A DNA stretch of 64,000 bases from an uncultured Pelagibacteraceae bacterium (GTDB taxonomy: Bacteria; Pseudomonadota; Alphaproteobacteria; Pelagibacterales; AG-422-B15), in contig CABYDZ010000001.1 in assembly GCA_902517885.1 (NCBI GenBank), forward strand, positions 62,001 through 126,000, read 5' to 3'. Made by a program: the position numbers and the translations under genes. The notes beneath the pieces are model-generated. The model had not been told where the DNA came from. It searched no databases and saw nothing but the letters and a program-made list of their open reading frames with translations. This document shows, piece by piece, positions 1 through 9,400 of this stretch (its first letter is position 1; each line of letters starts with the position of its first letter).

Positions 1-47
1 TTTATAGTGTAATAAAATTAAATTTATATATTCTTCATTTAGATTAT

Positions 48-956
48 ATGAGTGAAGTAAATAACAAAACATATTTAATTGGATTTATTCTTGCCTTATC
101 TGCTGGGTTGATATGGAGTTTTGGTGCACCTACTGTTCGCTATATGGTCGATGCTGAAATTTATCAATGGCAATATCTATTTTGTAGAGGCATTGTAGTA
201 GCAACAATTCTCCTAATCTTTTTAATATATCAAGAAGGATTAGCATTCAGACATAATTTTAAAAGAGTAGGCATATCAGGTTTAATTGGTGGTTTGGGTC
301 TAGCTTCAGCATTTATTTTTTTCATATTTGGAATGACTTTTACTTCTGCTGCAACAACGTTATTTATGATTGGAACCCAACCTTTATTTGCAGGACTGTT
401 TGCTTATATTTTTCTTAGAGAGAAAGTTGGAATAACCACAGCTATTGCATGTTTTGTATCATTATTTGGAATGTTTTTAATGGCATACAATGATTGGTTT
501 GCTGGCACATTTTTAGGTTGGACTTTTGGTTTGTTTTGTTCGATTGGTTTTGCAATATTTGCTACAACTTTAAGATGGCAGCCTGATACACCAAAATTTA
601 CTACGATTATTATTGCTGGAATTGCATGCTCCTTATTTTCAATGTGCATGATTATTTATCTTAATGATGGTTATACTATGCCGCTTAGAAATATATTATT
701 AAGTATGATGCATGGTTCGTTTGTAGCAATAGGGTTAATACTTTTAAGTATCGGCGCACGCTATTTGCCAGCAGCTGAATTCATGCTTCTTTCTCTTACT
801 GAAGTAGTAGGGGGAGTCATATGGTGTTGGATACCTCTTTTTGGAGTTAACGAGGTGCCTTCAACATTCACTCTTATAGGAGGTATGATTATAATTATCG
901 CAATTAGCTTCTACGCTTTAGGTTCAAAACAGAAAACATCACCACCAACTCTATGA
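48..956 (+). CDS. EamA/DMT-family permease
   Basis: Inner-membrane permease of the drug/metabolite transporter superfamily. The 302 residues hold two EamA-type halves (about residues 12-145 and 155-292) with roughly ten hydrophobic helices, the usual 5+5 layout and length. The substrate cannot be read from the sequence; relatives export amino acids or other small metabolites. The start is the first ATG of the frame and has no clear Shine-Dalgarno site, which is common here. It lies 16 bases before an alcohol dehydrogenase gene on the same strand and probably shares an operon with it and with the hydrolase at 2139. Confidence 0.85.
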   Translation: MSEVNNKTYLIGFILALSAGLIWSFGAPTVRYMVDAEIYQWQYLFCRGIVVATILLIFLIYQEGLAFRHNFKRVGISGLIGGLGLASAFIFFIFGMTFTSAATTLFMIGTQPLFAGLFAYIFLREKVGITTAIACFVSLFGMFLMAYNDWFAGTFLGWTFGLFCSIGFAIFATTLRWQPDTPKFTTIIIAGIACSLFSMCMIIYLNDGYTMPLRNILLSMMHGSFVAIGLILLSIGARYLPAAEFMLLSLTEVVGGVIWCWIPLFGVNEVPSTFTLIGGMIIIIAISFYALGSKQKTSPPTL

Positions 957-972
957 GTAAAGAGTTTACTGA

Positions 973-2136
973 ATGAATGAAATAGTATCGACCAACTGGA
1001 ATTATCCTACCCCCATATGGTTTGGGCTTTCACGTAGACTTGAAATTATAGAGGCGCTTAATGAGTTATCTATAACCAAACCAATGATTGTTACAGACCC
1101 AAATTTTGCAGAAAATGAAAATTTTGTTGATATCCTTGCTATTCTTAAAAAGAGTCAGATCGAATTCTCTGTATTTTCAAATATAAAAGGCAATCCCACG
1201 GGTAAGAATGTAGCGGACGGTGTTCATCAATTTAATTCAAGGAATAGTGATGGTATAATTATAATTGGTGGAGGAAGCTCTTTGGATGCCGGAAAGGCCA
1301 TTGCCTTCATGTCGAAGCAGAAAGAGAACCTATGGTTTTTTGAAGATGTCAGCGACAATTGGAAACAAGCTGTAACTGGCAATCTGCCAAAAGTAATTGC
1401 AATTCCAACAACCTCAGGAACTGGTTCAGAGACAGGACGAGCCTCACTTATTGTGGATGAAGCAGATATGACAAAAAAAATTATTTTCCATCCATCTTTC
1501 TTGCCCGATTTAGTCGTTCTTGATCCTGAGCTGACTTTGAGTTTACCTCCTCACTTAACTGCTGCGACGGGGATGGATGCGCTCGCTCATTGTCTTGAAG
1601 CCTATTGCGCACGAGGGTTTCATCCAATGGCAGATGGGATAGCTTTAGAGGGAATTAAAAATGTAAAGGATCAATTGGTCACTGCTTATAATGAGCCAGA
1701 CAATATTCTTGCTAGGAGTAAGATGTTAGTAACCTCATCTATGGGTTCTACAGCTTTTCAAAAAGGATTAGGAGCTATTCATTCATTGTCACATCCGATA
1801 AATGCAGTAAATGATATTCATCATGGTTTATCAAATGCTATTTTCATGCCTTATGTACTTAACTTTAATAAAGATGTAATTGAAGAGAGAATTATTTCTT
1901 TATCAAAATATTTAGATCTAAATAAGAAATCATTTGATGGGTTCATGGAATGGATCTTGGACTTGAGAAGTAATCTTGCAATACCTCATACACTTAAAGA
2001 GTTGAATGTCGATTTTGATTTTGACTTACTATCAGAAATGGCTTTAAAAGATCCATCCACTCAACCTAATCCTAAAGATATATCATTTGATCAAATGAAG
2101 AATCTTTACATAAATTCATACGAGGGTATTCTATAG
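973..2136 (+). CDS. Iron-containing alcohol dehydrogenase
   Basis: Group III metal-dependent alcohol dehydrogenase of 387 residues, expected to interconvert an alcohol and an aldehyde or ketone with NAD(P)H. Visible signatures are GGGSSLDAGKA (99-109) for nucleotide binding, TTSGTGSE (146-153), and metal ligands Asp202, His206, His270 and His284, whose spacing (4 and 14 residues) matches the FucO-type site. It is not an obvious maleylacetate reductase, because the HKLCH-type segment of that group is absent. It sits between a DMT permease and a dienelactone-hydrolase-like gene that starts only 2 bases after its stop, so the three may act on one imported or exported compound. The substrate is unknown. 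Confidence 0.88.
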   Translation: MNEIVSTNWNYPTPIWFGLSRRLEIIEALNELSITKPMIVTDPNFAENENFVDILAILKKSQIEFSVFSNIKGNPTGKNVADGVHQFNSRNSDGIIIIGGGSSLDAGKAIAFMSKQKENLWFFEDVSDNWKQAVTGNLPKVIAIPTTSGTGSETGRASLIVDEADMTKKIIFHPSFLPDLVVLDPELTLSLPPHLTAATGMDALAHCLEAYCARGFHPMADGIALEGIKNVKDQLVTAYNEPDNILARSKMLVTSSMGSTAFQKGLGAIHSLSHPINAVNDIHHGLSNAIFMPYVLNFNKDVIEERIISLSKYLDLNKKSFDGFMEWILDLRSNLAIPHTLKELNVDFDFDLLSEMALKDPSTQPNPKDISFDQMKNLYINSYEGIL

Positions 2137-2138
2137 TT

Positions 2139-2879
2139 ATGATTAAAACAGAAAAATTAATCTATGGTGCACTTAATTCTGATCAAAAATTTGAAGGCTC
2201 AATCAGTTATGATGATAGTATAAGTACTCCTCGTCCTGGTATCCTCGTTTGTCATGCATATGGCGGGCATTCACCTTTTGATATTGAGAAAGCTGAAAAA
2301 TTGGCTGAATTAGGTTATTTTGCTTTTGCAATTGATCTCTATGGTCAAGGTAGGCGAGGTTCTAATCCAGAGGAATCAATGGCACTTATGAATGAATTTA
2401 ATTCTAACCGAGTGTTGCTTCAAGAACGTATGATAAATGCGTTTGAAACTCTTAAAAACTTTGATCAAGTTGATAAGAATAAAACAGGAGCCATCGGGTT
2501 TTGTTTTGGTGGCAAATGTGCTCTTGATCTTGCAAGATCTGGAGAGGACATTAAAGGAGTTGTAAGTTTTCATGGACTTTATGATGCTCCAACAGCTAGT
2601 ACTGGAAAGCAATTTAAAGGCACATTAAAAATTGATAGCTCGATACTAATTTTGCATGGTTATGATGATCCTATGGCTACTCCAAAAAGTATGATTGATT
2701 TGGCTGATGAATTAAAATCGAAGAAAGCTAAATGGCAAATTCACGCATATGGCAATGTAGGTCACGCCTTTACTAATCCAGAAGCTAATCAGAGAGAAAA
2801 CGGATTATTTTATGACCAATACGCTAATGAGCATTCTTGGAATGAAATGAAAAATTTCTTTTCAAAATTATTTTTATAA
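2139..2879 (+). CDS. Dienelactone hydrolase family protein
   Basis: Cytoplasmic alpha/beta hydrolase of 246 residues in the dienelactone hydrolase family. The Cys-Asp-His triad typical of that family is visible: Cys122 in GFCFGG, Asp177 in LHGYDD, and His209 in NVGHAF. Family members open lactones or cleave esters. It follows the iron alcohol dehydrogenase by 2 bases and is the last gene of that operon; its stop is 3 bases from the end of the convergent MBL-fold gene. The pairing of a reductase and a DLH recalls aromatic-ring degradation, but no ring-cleaving dioxygenase is present, so the pathway is left open. Confidence 0.85.
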   Translation: MIKTEKLIYGALNSDQKFEGSISYDDSISTPRPGILVCHAYGGHSPFDIEKAEKLAELGYFAFAIDLYGQGRRGSNPEESMALMNEFNSNRVLLQERMINAFETLKNFDQVDKNKTGAIGFCFGGKCALDLARSGEDIKGVVSFHGLYDAPTASTGKQFKGTLKIDSSILILHGYDDPMATPKSMIDLADELKSKKAKWQIHAYGNVGHAFTNPEANQRENGLFYDQYANEHSWNEMKNFFSKLFL

Positions 2880-2882
2880 ATA

Positions 2883-3950
2883 TTAATTAATATTAGTGAT
2901 TTTGATTTTTTCAGAACCGACTGGCAGTATCGCCATAGTTCCATCATCTGCTAATGACCAATTGTCTGGACGTACTTCATTAACGCCTCTCACAAAAATT
3001 ATTTTAGCAATGAAATTTTGAGGGGCTGGTGTCAGATGATAGAATATTAACTCTTTTACATTCGCTTCATTGGCAGCTTGTGCAGCCTCAATTGGAGAAG
3101 CATGATAATCCTGAATATCATAATAGACAGTGGATAATAAGGGATTAACGTCTTTAGAAATTTCTTCTAATCTTCCTATCATATTTTGAGAGAGAGCATC
3201 ATGAAACAGCAAGTCTGCATTTTTAGCTTGTTCAACTAAGTTTTCACTGTAGTCGGTATCACCACTTATCACTATGGATCTGCCTTTATAATCAAAGCGA
3301 AAACCTAGCGAAGGATCAACTGGAAAATGCTCAACTTCAAAAGCTGTTATCTTAAGGTTACCATCATCAAAAATAACTGGATCATTTAAATTAATTATTT
3401 TTGTATCAAAGCCAGCAAAGTCAGAAGGAGCTACTTCTTCTCCATGATGAAGTGTTCTCCACTCAGTGTCTAACTCATATGCTTTTGTTATCCCCTCAGT
3501 TACGAGATCGGTACCCAATGGCCCATACACAGGCAGTTTTCTGCCTCTATTTTGAGTTACCCATGAATAGAGGTGAAAGTCAGCTAAATCGGAAATATGA
3601 TCTGAATGCAAGTGAGTTAATAAGACTGCATCTAAATTACCAAGATTAATACTCCAATTTAATAGGTTTTGCCTGCTACCATCCCCAGTATCAACCACAA
3701 ACATATGATCAGGAGTTTTTATCATTATGCAAGGCTCGGCTCTTCCCTTACCAGGTAAGGGTCCCCGTGATCCACAAACAAGACCAATAATATAATCGCC
3801 ATCAAGACTTATTAATTTATCCTGATTATTCCATTGTCTATCAAAATCAAAATCTATCAACAGATTTTGAACAGGAGTAGTCCTTATTCCGATAAGAGCA
3901 ATAATGAGTATTAAAATTGCAGTTATAAAAAAAAAATAAATTTTTTTCAT
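2883..3950 (-). CDS. Membrane-anchored MBL-fold metallohydrolase
   Basis: Metallo-beta-lactamase-fold hydrolase of 355 residues. Residues 5-22 are one hydrophobic helix, either a signal peptide or an anchor, so the catalytic domain is probably periplasmic. The metal motif HLHSDH is at 113-118, with later ligands in ISGDTDY and a His in FYHLTPAP near residue 305. The arrangement resembles the RNase Z / arylsulfatase-like branch, but an exported RNase Z is unlikely, so a phosphodiesterase, sulfatase or lactonase is more plausible. It follows the small membrane-protein gene at 3953-4330 by 2 bases on the same strand, suggesting a two-gene operon. Confidence 0.82.
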   Translation of the reverse strand: MKKIYFFFITAILILIIALIGIRTTPVQNLLIDFDFDRQWNNQDKLISLDGDYIIGLVCGSRGPLPGKGRAEPCIMIKTPDHMFVVDTGDGSRQNLLNWSINLGNLDAVLLTHLHSDHISDLADFHLYSWVTQNRGRKLPVYGPLGTDLVTEGITKAYELDTEWRTLHHGEEVAPSDFAGFDTKIINLNDPVIFDDGNLKITAFEVEHFPVDPSLGFRFDYKGRSIVISGDTDYSENLVEQAKNADLLFHDALSQNMIGRLEEISKDVNPLLSTVYYDIQDYHASPIEAAQAANEANVKELIFYHLTPAPQNFIAKIIFVRGVNEVRPDNWSLADDGTMAILPVGSEKIKITNIN

Positions 3951-3952
3951 AT

Positions 3953-4330
3953 TTATTGGCTAGACATTCTCTTTGATGTTACAAGCAATAAAGTAATAAG
4001 TATTATTTCAATAATAATAAATTGAGTTGCAAAGGTTGCATCATGTGCTGCCCATGAGATCACTCTAAATAAAGCAGTAACACCTAAAAGCATCGCGGGC
4101 GCATAAAACCAAATACTTCTTAAAGTATAAGCTGCAAGTATCATCATTAAACCAATGCAAAAAAAATAGCTTCCTACATCACCAATCAGACTACTTCGAC
4201 CTAATCCATCGGAAATTTCTAAGATACCAAAGTTAGCTCCAGCTTCGTAGGGAGAAATCACCCAGAGGAGACCAATTGCAATAAACAAGATCCCATTGAT
4301 AGCATTTAAAACAACTAAAAATCTATTCAT
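3953..4330 (-). CDS. Small DUF4345-like membrane protein
   Basis: 125-residue integral membrane protein with four predicted hydrophobic helices (about residues 5-27, 48-67, 72-92 and 98-118). The layout, with a conserved Gly-rich stretch and an Arg in the third helix region, resembles DUF4345 proteins, whose function is not known. It is the first gene of a two-gene minus-strand operon with the MBL-fold hydrolase. Its start faces the DUF1330 gene across a 65-base AT-rich divergent spacer. The family assignment is by general resemblance only. Confidence 0.7.
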   Translation of the reverse strand: MNRFLVVLNAINGILFIAIGLLWVISPYEAGANFGILEISDGLGRSSLIGDVGSYFFCIGLMMILAAYTLRSIWFYAPAMLLGVTALFRVISWAAHDATFATQFIIIEIILITLLLVTSKRMSSQ

Positions 4331-4395
4331 AATCTTTCCCCTTTAGTATTATTAAATAATGTTTATTTTTATTATAATCAATAATAAGGTTCAAT

Positions 4396-4818
4396 ATGGA
4401 AGTTAAAAATAAGGTTTATCCCAGTAAAGATCAGATGAGAGGTTTCTTTGAAACCGCAACTGATAATGAACCAATCTATATGGTTAACTTATTAAAGTTT
4501 AAAGATAAAGCTGAATATAAAGATGGAAGAAAAACAAAATTGACTGGTAGAGAAGCATACAAAATCTATGCAGAATTTGTTAAGAAGCATTTACAAAATA
4601 TTGGTGGAGATCTTATTTTACACACAGATGTGACGCGTATGGCAGTTGGGCAAGTTGAGGAATTATGGGATGTAGTTGCTATTGCTAAATGGCCTTCAAG
4701 ACAAATTATGGGTGAGAATATGATGCCAAATGACCCAACGTATCTTGAAGCGTACCAACATCGAGAAGCAGGTTTAGCGGGTCAACTGAATATTGAAACT
4801 AAGGAAATAAATGATTGA
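4396..4818 (+). CDS. DUF1330 domain protein
   Basis: 140-residue soluble protein with the DUF1330 ferredoxin-like fold signature near the start ([15 protein letters not shown], residues 27-41), typical of small dimeric alpha/beta-barrel proteins. The biochemical role of the family is unsettled. It opens a four-gene plus-strand operon: its last 8 bases overlap the GST gene at 4811, which is followed closely by a second GST-like gene and an HCCA-isomerase-like gene. The context suggests glutathione-dependent handling of an organic compound. The ATG at 4396 is kept because it gives the expected N-terminal length before the MVNLLKF strand. Confidence 0.8.
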   Translation: MEVKNKVYPSKDQMRGFFETATDNEPIYMVNLLKFKDKAEYKDGRKTKLTGREAYKIYAEFVKKHLQNIGGDLILHTDVTRMAVGQVEELWDVVAIAKWPSRQIMGENMMPNDPTYLEAYQHREAGLAGQLNIETKEIND

Positions 4819-5497
4819 ACTATATACTTCGCCTACACCAAATGGATATAAGATTTCCGTCGCACTAGAGGAACTTGAAATACCTTACAACGTTCACGTT
4901 GTTAATCTACAAGCTGGAGATCAAAAAAAACCTGAATTCCTAGCAATGAATCCAAATGGACGCATTCCTGTGATTGTTGATATAGAAAATAATAATCTTT
5001 CAATTATGGAAAGTGGTGCTCAACTCATATATTTAGCTGAGAAAGCAGGAAAACTTTTACCTACCGAAACAATTGCTCGTTCTAAAGTGATTCAATGGTT
5101 GATGTTTCAAATGGGAGGAATTGGCCCCATGATGGGGCAGGCAAACGTTTTTTTTCGGTATTGGCCTGGCGATAAAATCCAAGCGGCTGTAGATCGTTAT
5201 CAAAATGAAGGTCGACGATTATTTGAGGTAATGGAAACACGCTTAAAGGATAATGAATTTTTAGCGGATGATTTTAGTATTGCTGATATTGCTAACTGGT
5301 GCTGGGTAAGAACATATAAGTGGTCAGGTATCAAAATAGATGGCCTGACAGGTCTTCAAAGATGGATGCAAATGATGGAAGATCGACCGGCATGTAAAAA
5401 AGGTGTAGCTGTTCCAATTGATATTATGGAGTTGATGAGAAATATGAAACAATCAAAAGATTTAACCGATACAGGTTCGAAAATTATACAGAAATAG
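4811..5497 (+). CDS. Glutathione S-transferase
   Basis: 228-residue cytosolic glutathione S-transferase. The thioredoxin-like N-domain carries [18 protein letters not shown] (4-21) and the cis-Pro loop NGRIPVIVD, with the glutathione-contacting ES pair in [12 protein letters not shown]. The all-helical C-domain follows from about residue 90, with the SIADIANW N-capping motif. The pattern is that of Nu/YfcG/Ure2p-type GSTs, which act as disulfide-bond oxidoreductases or peroxidases. It overlaps the DUF1330 gene by 8 bases and precedes the second GST-like gene by 9, so the three are probably co-transcribed. Confidence 0.9.
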   Translation: MIELYTSPTPNGYKISVALEELEIPYNVHVVNLQAGDQKKPEFLAMNPNGRIPVIVDIENNNLSIMESGAQLIYLAEKAGKLLPTETIARSKVIQWLMFQMGGIGPMMGQANVFFRYWPGDKIQAAVDRYQNEGRRLFEVMETRLKDNEFLADDFSIADIANWCWVRTYKWSGIKIDGLTGLQRWMQMMEDRPACKKGVAVPIDIMELMRNMKQSKDLTDTGSKIIQK

Positions 5498-5506
5498 ATA
5501 GATATT

Positions 5507-6550
5507 ATGAATTTACCAAATCCATTAGTAGTACTTGGCGGAGTGGGGTCACCTTATACTCGCAAAATGCTCTCCTACCTACGATATAAAAGACTTCCCC
5601 ACAAAATGATCTGGGGAGACCCTTCAAAATATCTAGATCAGGAAGGAATAGAAAAACCAAAACCTAGTTTACTGCCAACGTTTGTATTGCCTGATGAAGA
5701 TGGAAATTTGAAAGCAGTAACTGACTCCACTCCATTGATAAGAAGGATTGATAAAGAGGTCAGTGAACGAAGTACGATACCATCTGACCCCGCCCTTGCG
5801 TTCATAAATTATCTAATAGAAGATTTTGCCGATGAGTGGGGTACTAAATATATGTTTCATTATCGATGGCACGATCAAAAAGATGCAAATAATGCAGGTA
5901 CTATTTTACCACTTCAGACTATAGGAATGATGCCAGATGATATGCTAAATAATGTTAGAGAAATGATCAGTAAAAGGCAAATTGACAGATTGTGGGTAGT
6001 GGGCTCAAACAATGATACAGCGCCAATAATAGATGCAAGTTTAAGGCGCTTATTAGTTATTCTTGAAAAGCATTTTGCATCCGCATCTTACCTATTAAGT
6101 AAAAGACCTTCTTCCAGCGATTTTGCTTTATATGGTCAACTGTCTCAGCTTGTTAACTTTGATCCAACTCCCAGAGAAATTTGTCATGAGGTGTCTTTGA
6201 GAACAGTTGCATGGGTTGGTTTAATTGAAGATCAGTCTGGCATTGAAGTTACCGATGAACAATGGGGATCAATTGAAAGTTTACCATCGACAGTAAAAGA
6301 TTTACTTATTGAAATTGGAAATGGGTATGTGCCTGCACAATTAGCAAATGCAAGAGCTATAGAAAATGGTGATAAAGAATGGGAAACAGAAATCGATAAT
6401 TGCCTTTGGAAGCAAAAATCGTTTCCCTACCAGGCAAAGTGTCTTAAATGGGTTAATGAAGAATATAGTGCACTTGAAAAAAATGATCGAAAAAAAGTTA
6501 ATAACCTCCTTGATGGCACAGGATGTGAAAGGTTAATATTAAAATTATGA
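5507..6550 (+). CDS. GST-like protein with extended C-terminus
   Basis: 347-residue protein with a GST-type N-terminal thioredoxin domain (GSPYTRKMLSYLRYKRLPHK, about residues 14-33) and a helical C-domain ending well beyond the normal GST length of 200-230. The TDSTPLIRRID segment (about 81-91) corresponds to the glutathione-contacting loop. The final 100 residues contain two Cys-Leu segments (NCLWKQKSF and KCLKWVNEEY) and match nothing I recognise. It sits in the DUF1330-GST operon and overlaps the next gene by 4 bases (ATGA). Such long GST-like proteins are known in marine proteobacteria, but their substrate is unknown. Confidence 0.8.
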   Translation: MNLPNPLVVLGGVGSPYTRKMLSYLRYKRLPHKMIWGDPSKYLDQEGIEKPKPSLLPTFVLPDEDGNLKAVTDSTPLIRRIDKEVSERSTIPSDPALAFINYLIEDFADEWGTKYMFHYRWHDQKDANNAGTILPLQTIGMMPDDMLNNVREMISKRQIDRLWVVGSNNDTAPIIDASLRRLLVILEKHFASASYLLSKRPSSSDFALYGQLSQLVNFDPTPREICHEVSLRTVAWVGLIEDQSGIEVTDEQWGSIESLPSTVKDLLIEIGNGYVPAQLANARAIENGDKEWETEIDNCLWKQKSFPYQAKCLKWVNEEYSALEKNDRKKVNNLLDGTGCERLILKL

Positions 6551-7188
6551 AGGTGGATTTATATTTCTCTTTTAGAAGTCCCTATTCGTATTTAATTTTG
6601 CCACGCATGGTTGAATTGAGGGATAAACATGGGGTAGATGTTAATTTTAAGCAAGTTTACCCTCTTGCAATAAGGGAACCAGAATTTTTTAAAGGTAAAA
6701 ATCTCTTTACTTACTTTTTAATCAGAAGAATTGATTATGTCAGACAAGCAAAAAAAAATAATATGGTTTTTGCCAAGCCAAATCCTGATCCAATAAATCA
6801 AAACTTGGTGACTGGAAAAATTTCTGATCATCAGCCTTATATTTTTAAATTAGCCCATTATTGTCAAGCTATTCAAAAAGATAAGCAGCTTGATTTTGCC
6901 GTTGTGGTTTCAAATAAAATATGGAGTGGTCTCAAGAACTGGAATACAGATGAGTCAATAGCTGATGCTACTTCAAAAGTTGGACTGAAGTTCGAAGATA
7001 TTGAAAAAATACGTATCGAAAATGAACAAGCGATAATTGATGAAATTAAGTTAAATCAAAAAGAACAGCTCGAAGCGGGACATCATGGAGTTCCTCTATC
7101 TGTTTACAAAGATAAATTCTTTTTTGGCCAAGACCGTTTTGATGATCTGGTTAGTGAATTAAAAAAAGATGGATTAGTAATCAGCTGA
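6547..7188 (+). CDS. DsbA-like / 2-hydroxychromene-2-carboxylate isomerase family protein
   Basis: 213-residue thioredoxin-fold protein of the kappa-GST / HCCA isomerase family. The N-terminal YFSFRSPYSYL (6-16), with Ser in place of the DsbA CxxC, and the C-terminal GVPLSVYKDKFFFGQDRF segment, which carries the cis-Pro loop and the final helix start, are characteristic. Family members use glutathione for isomerisation, classically in naphthalene breakdown, or as kappa-class transferases. It overlaps the preceding GST-like gene by 4 bases and ends the operon. Four thioredoxin-like or DUF1330 genes in a row argue for one glutathione-dependent pathway. Confidence 0.85.
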   Translation: MKVDLYFSFRSPYSYLILPRMVELRDKHGVDVNFKQVYPLAIREPEFFKGKNLFTYFLIRRIDYVRQAKKNNMVFAKPNPDPINQNLVTGKISDHQPYIFKLAHYCQAIQKDKQLDFAVVVSNKIWSGLKNWNTDESIADATSKVGLKFEDIEKIRIENEQAIIDEIKLNQKEQLEAGHHGVPLSVYKDKFFFGQDRFDDLVSELKKDGLVIS

Positions 7189-7223
7189 AAAGAAACAAAG
7201 GATTTCCTGAGCTACAATTTATA

Positions 7224-8096
7224 CTATTGTGCTGATATTCCTCTTATTCTCTCAGATCTTCTTCGTAATAATTCTGTTACGATCAGAATTAATGTTGAAA
7301 GAACAATTAAGCAAGTAGCTACAGCCATAATCGTTGGACTAAGCTGCTCTCTTAATCCTGTCCACATCTGAAGAGGTATAGTTGTTAAGTTCCTATCGCC
7401 TCCAGCAACGAATAAGATTACGACTATTTCATCAAATGATGTAACGAATGCAAAGAGTGCACCTGAAATAATTCCTGGTGTGATAAGAGGTAATGTAATT
7501 TTAAAAAATGTATTGGTTGGTGTACTGCCAAGACTTGAAGCAGCTCTTGTAATACTGTCATCAAAACCACTTAAAGTAGCAGTTACAGTAATGACAACAA
7601 ATGGAGTTCCTAGAATTATATGCGCTATGACTATGCCAGGAAACGTTGCTGCAAGACCTAATTTAGCAAGTGAAAAGAAGATTGCTGAGCCAGAAATGAT
7701 AAGTGGGATGATCATTGGTGAAATTAAAATACTCATGATCAATTGTTTGTAAGGCATGTAACGACTGCTGAGCCCAAGAGCAGCAACAGTTCCTAAAACT
7801 GTAGCACCTATCGTTGCGAAAAAGGCATAATAGATGCTGTTCCGAGCAGCTATTCCCCATGGATTTTTGGTACCATACACCATATCTTCATACCATCTAA
7901 GCGAGAATGCTTCAGGTTGAAGAGCTAGCATCCCATCAGAAAAATGAATGTATTGCTCTGCATTAAATGAAAGAGGAATAATGACAAATAGTGGAGCTAT
8001 GAGGAAAAAGAAAACGGCAGTACAAATAATAATATATGAGTAGTGCCAGACCCTGTATCTTGTTTCAGTATATTTTGGCAAAGCCATCTTATCCAA
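7224..8096 (-). CDS. ABC transporter permease, PotC-like
   Basis: 290-residue inner-membrane permease of a polyamine/2-aminoethylphosphonate-type ABC importer. Six hydrophobic helices are visible, and the EAA-type cytoplasmic loop that contacts the ATPase is at about 180-205 (AASSLGSTPTNTFFKITLPLI). It is the last gene of the minus-strand transporter operon and overlaps the PotB-like permease by 8 bases. It ends 35 bases from the convergent isomerase gene. Substrate cannot be assigned from a permease; spermidine or putrescine is the family default. Confidence 0.88.
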   Translation of the reverse strand: MDKMALPKYTETRYRVWHYSYIIICTAVFFFLIAPLFVIIPLSFNAEQYIHFSDGMLALQPEAFSLRWYEDMVYGTKNPWGIAARNSIYYAFFATIGATVLGTVAALGLSSRYMPYKQLIMSILISPMIIPLIISGSAIFFSLAKLGLAATFPGIVIAHIILGTPFVVITVTATLSGFDDSITRAASSLGSTPTNTFFKITLPLITPGIISGALFAFVTSFDEIVVILFVAGGDRNLTTIPLQMWTGLREQLSPTIMAVATCLIVLSTLILIVTELLRRRSERIRGISAQ

Positions 8097-9336
8097 GCCT
8101 CATGTTATCTATACCGACGATCTTATTATAAAGCCAATAAACTATTAAAACGGCCACCAATAAAACAGCTGCCATTGCAGTTGCTAGAGACCAATCAAGT
8201 GATTGCTGCATGTGATAAGCAATTCTATTACTAATTAATGTTCCCTTAGCACCCCCAACTAATGCAGGAGTGATATAATATCCAATAGAAAGAACAAAAA
8301 CTAAAATTGAACCTGCACTTATACCAGCATATGTGAGCGGGAAGTAAATTTTTCTGAATGCAAGGAAAGGAGTAGCCCCCATCGAAGTTGCAGCTCTCAT
8401 TAGACTTGGTGGTATAGTTTTCATAACGCTATAAAGTGGAAGAACCATAAATGGTAAAAGTATTTGTGTCATCGCGATAAATGTGCCGGTCATGTTGTAC
8501 ATTAATTCAAGCCTTCCTTCATCTGCAACGATACCGAGAGAAACAAGAGTATCATTTAAGACCCCCTGTTTTTGGAGCAGGACCATCCAACTAGATGTAC
8601 GCACAAGCAAGGAAGTCCAAAACGGAAGCAGTACGCAGATCATTAGTAAATTTGAATATCGAGTTGGTAAAACGGAAAGTAAATGTGATATAGGGTATGC
8701 AAGTAAGAAACAGCAGAACGTGACACCAGCTGCAACAAAAATAGTTCTTAACCAGAGAGTAACATTTATTCGTTTCTTTTCAGGTATTCGTTCAATCGAG
8801 CCATCAAATTTTTGCTCATAGTCAAACGTTGTTAAATATTTTCGGAAATGATAAGCATCTGTACCTCTTTTTAATGCCAGCCAATACTCGATGTCACCCC
8901 ACTTTTTATGAACATTAATAAACTGATCTAGAAAATTTCCATTTTCATCAAAATCTTTAAGTTTTCTGGCTGTCTTTTTTATAAGGCTTGTAAACCCACC
9001 TTTTTCATAATTGAGTCTTGTAGCTATTTTGCCGTGATTTTTTTCTTCCACCAATCCTTTAAGTTCATAAAAAAAAGTTGAGGTTACGTCTTCCCCAGGC
9101 ATTTCAGTCCCATCCCAAATTTGCATAACTTCGTGAGTCTCACTTAAAAATTCATTCATTTGAACGTTATCGACACTTCGCCCAAGCATTTGAAATATTG
9201 GAATCACATAGGCAAAAACGATAAAAAACAGTAATGGCGCAGCCAATAAGAAGGCTGTTGTTCGTCGTCGTCGTTCAACTTTTCTGAGTTTTACAGAGAG
9301 GAGCTCTCCATCTGATGTTCTAATTTCTGCTGACAT
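8089..9336 (-). CDS. ABC transporter permease, PotB-like, with large periplasmic insert
   Basis: 415-residue partner permease. After a first helix (about 28-50) comes a roughly 130-residue hydrophilic stretch (about 55-185), then the remaining helices and the EAA loop (about 310-332, AATSMGATPFLAFRKIYFPL). PotB is normally near 280-300 residues, so the insert accounts for the excess. Such inserts between the first two helices occur in a branch of alphaproteobacterial transporters and probably face the periplasm near the binding protein. Overlaps the PotC-like gene by 8 bases and is separated from the binding-protein gene by a strong hairpin (9364-9391). Confidence 0.86.
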   Translation of the reverse strand: MSAEIRTSDGELLSVKLRKVERRRRTTAFLLAAPLLFFIVFAYVIPIFQMLGRSVDNVQMNEFLSETHEVMQIWDGTEMPGEDVTSTFFYELKGLVEEKNHGKIATRLNYEKGGFTSLIKKTARKLKDFDENGNFLDQFINVHKKWGDIEYWLALKRGTDAYHFRKYLTTFDYEQKFDGSIERIPEKKRINVTLWLRTIFVAAGVTFCCFLLAYPISHLLSVLPTRYSNLLMICVLLPFWTSLLVRTSSWMVLLQKQGVLNDTLVSLGIVADEGRLELMYNMTGTFIAMTQILLPFMVLPLYSVMKTIPPSLMRAATSMGATPFLAFRKIYFPLTYAGISAGSILVFVLSIGYYITPALVGGAKGTLISNRIAYHMQQSLDWSLATAMAAVLLVAVLIVYWLYNKIVGIDNMRLG

Positions 9337-9363
9337 TAAGTATGAGGATACTTAATTTAAAGG

Positions 9364-9391
9364 ACTTGGGCAACCCATAGGTTGCCCAAGT
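9364..9391 (-). promoter_or_regulatory. 12-bp stem-loop between binding-protein and permease genes
   Basis: Perfect 12-base inverted repeat, ACTTGGGCAACC / GGTTGCCCAAGT, around a 4-base loop, in the 64-base gap after the binding-protein stop. On the transcribed minus strand it is not followed by a T run, so it looks more like a stem that protects the 3' end of the binding-protein message than a full terminator. It would explain higher levels of the binding protein than of the permeases. That role is inference from similar import operons. Confidence 0.75.
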
Positions 9392-9400
9392 TTTAGTCTT

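Noticed and set aside
973-2136. Maleylacetate reductase paired with dienelactone hydrolase (chloroaromatic pathway)
   Set aside because: The dehydrogenase lacks the segments typical of that reductase and no ring-cleavage gene is nearby.
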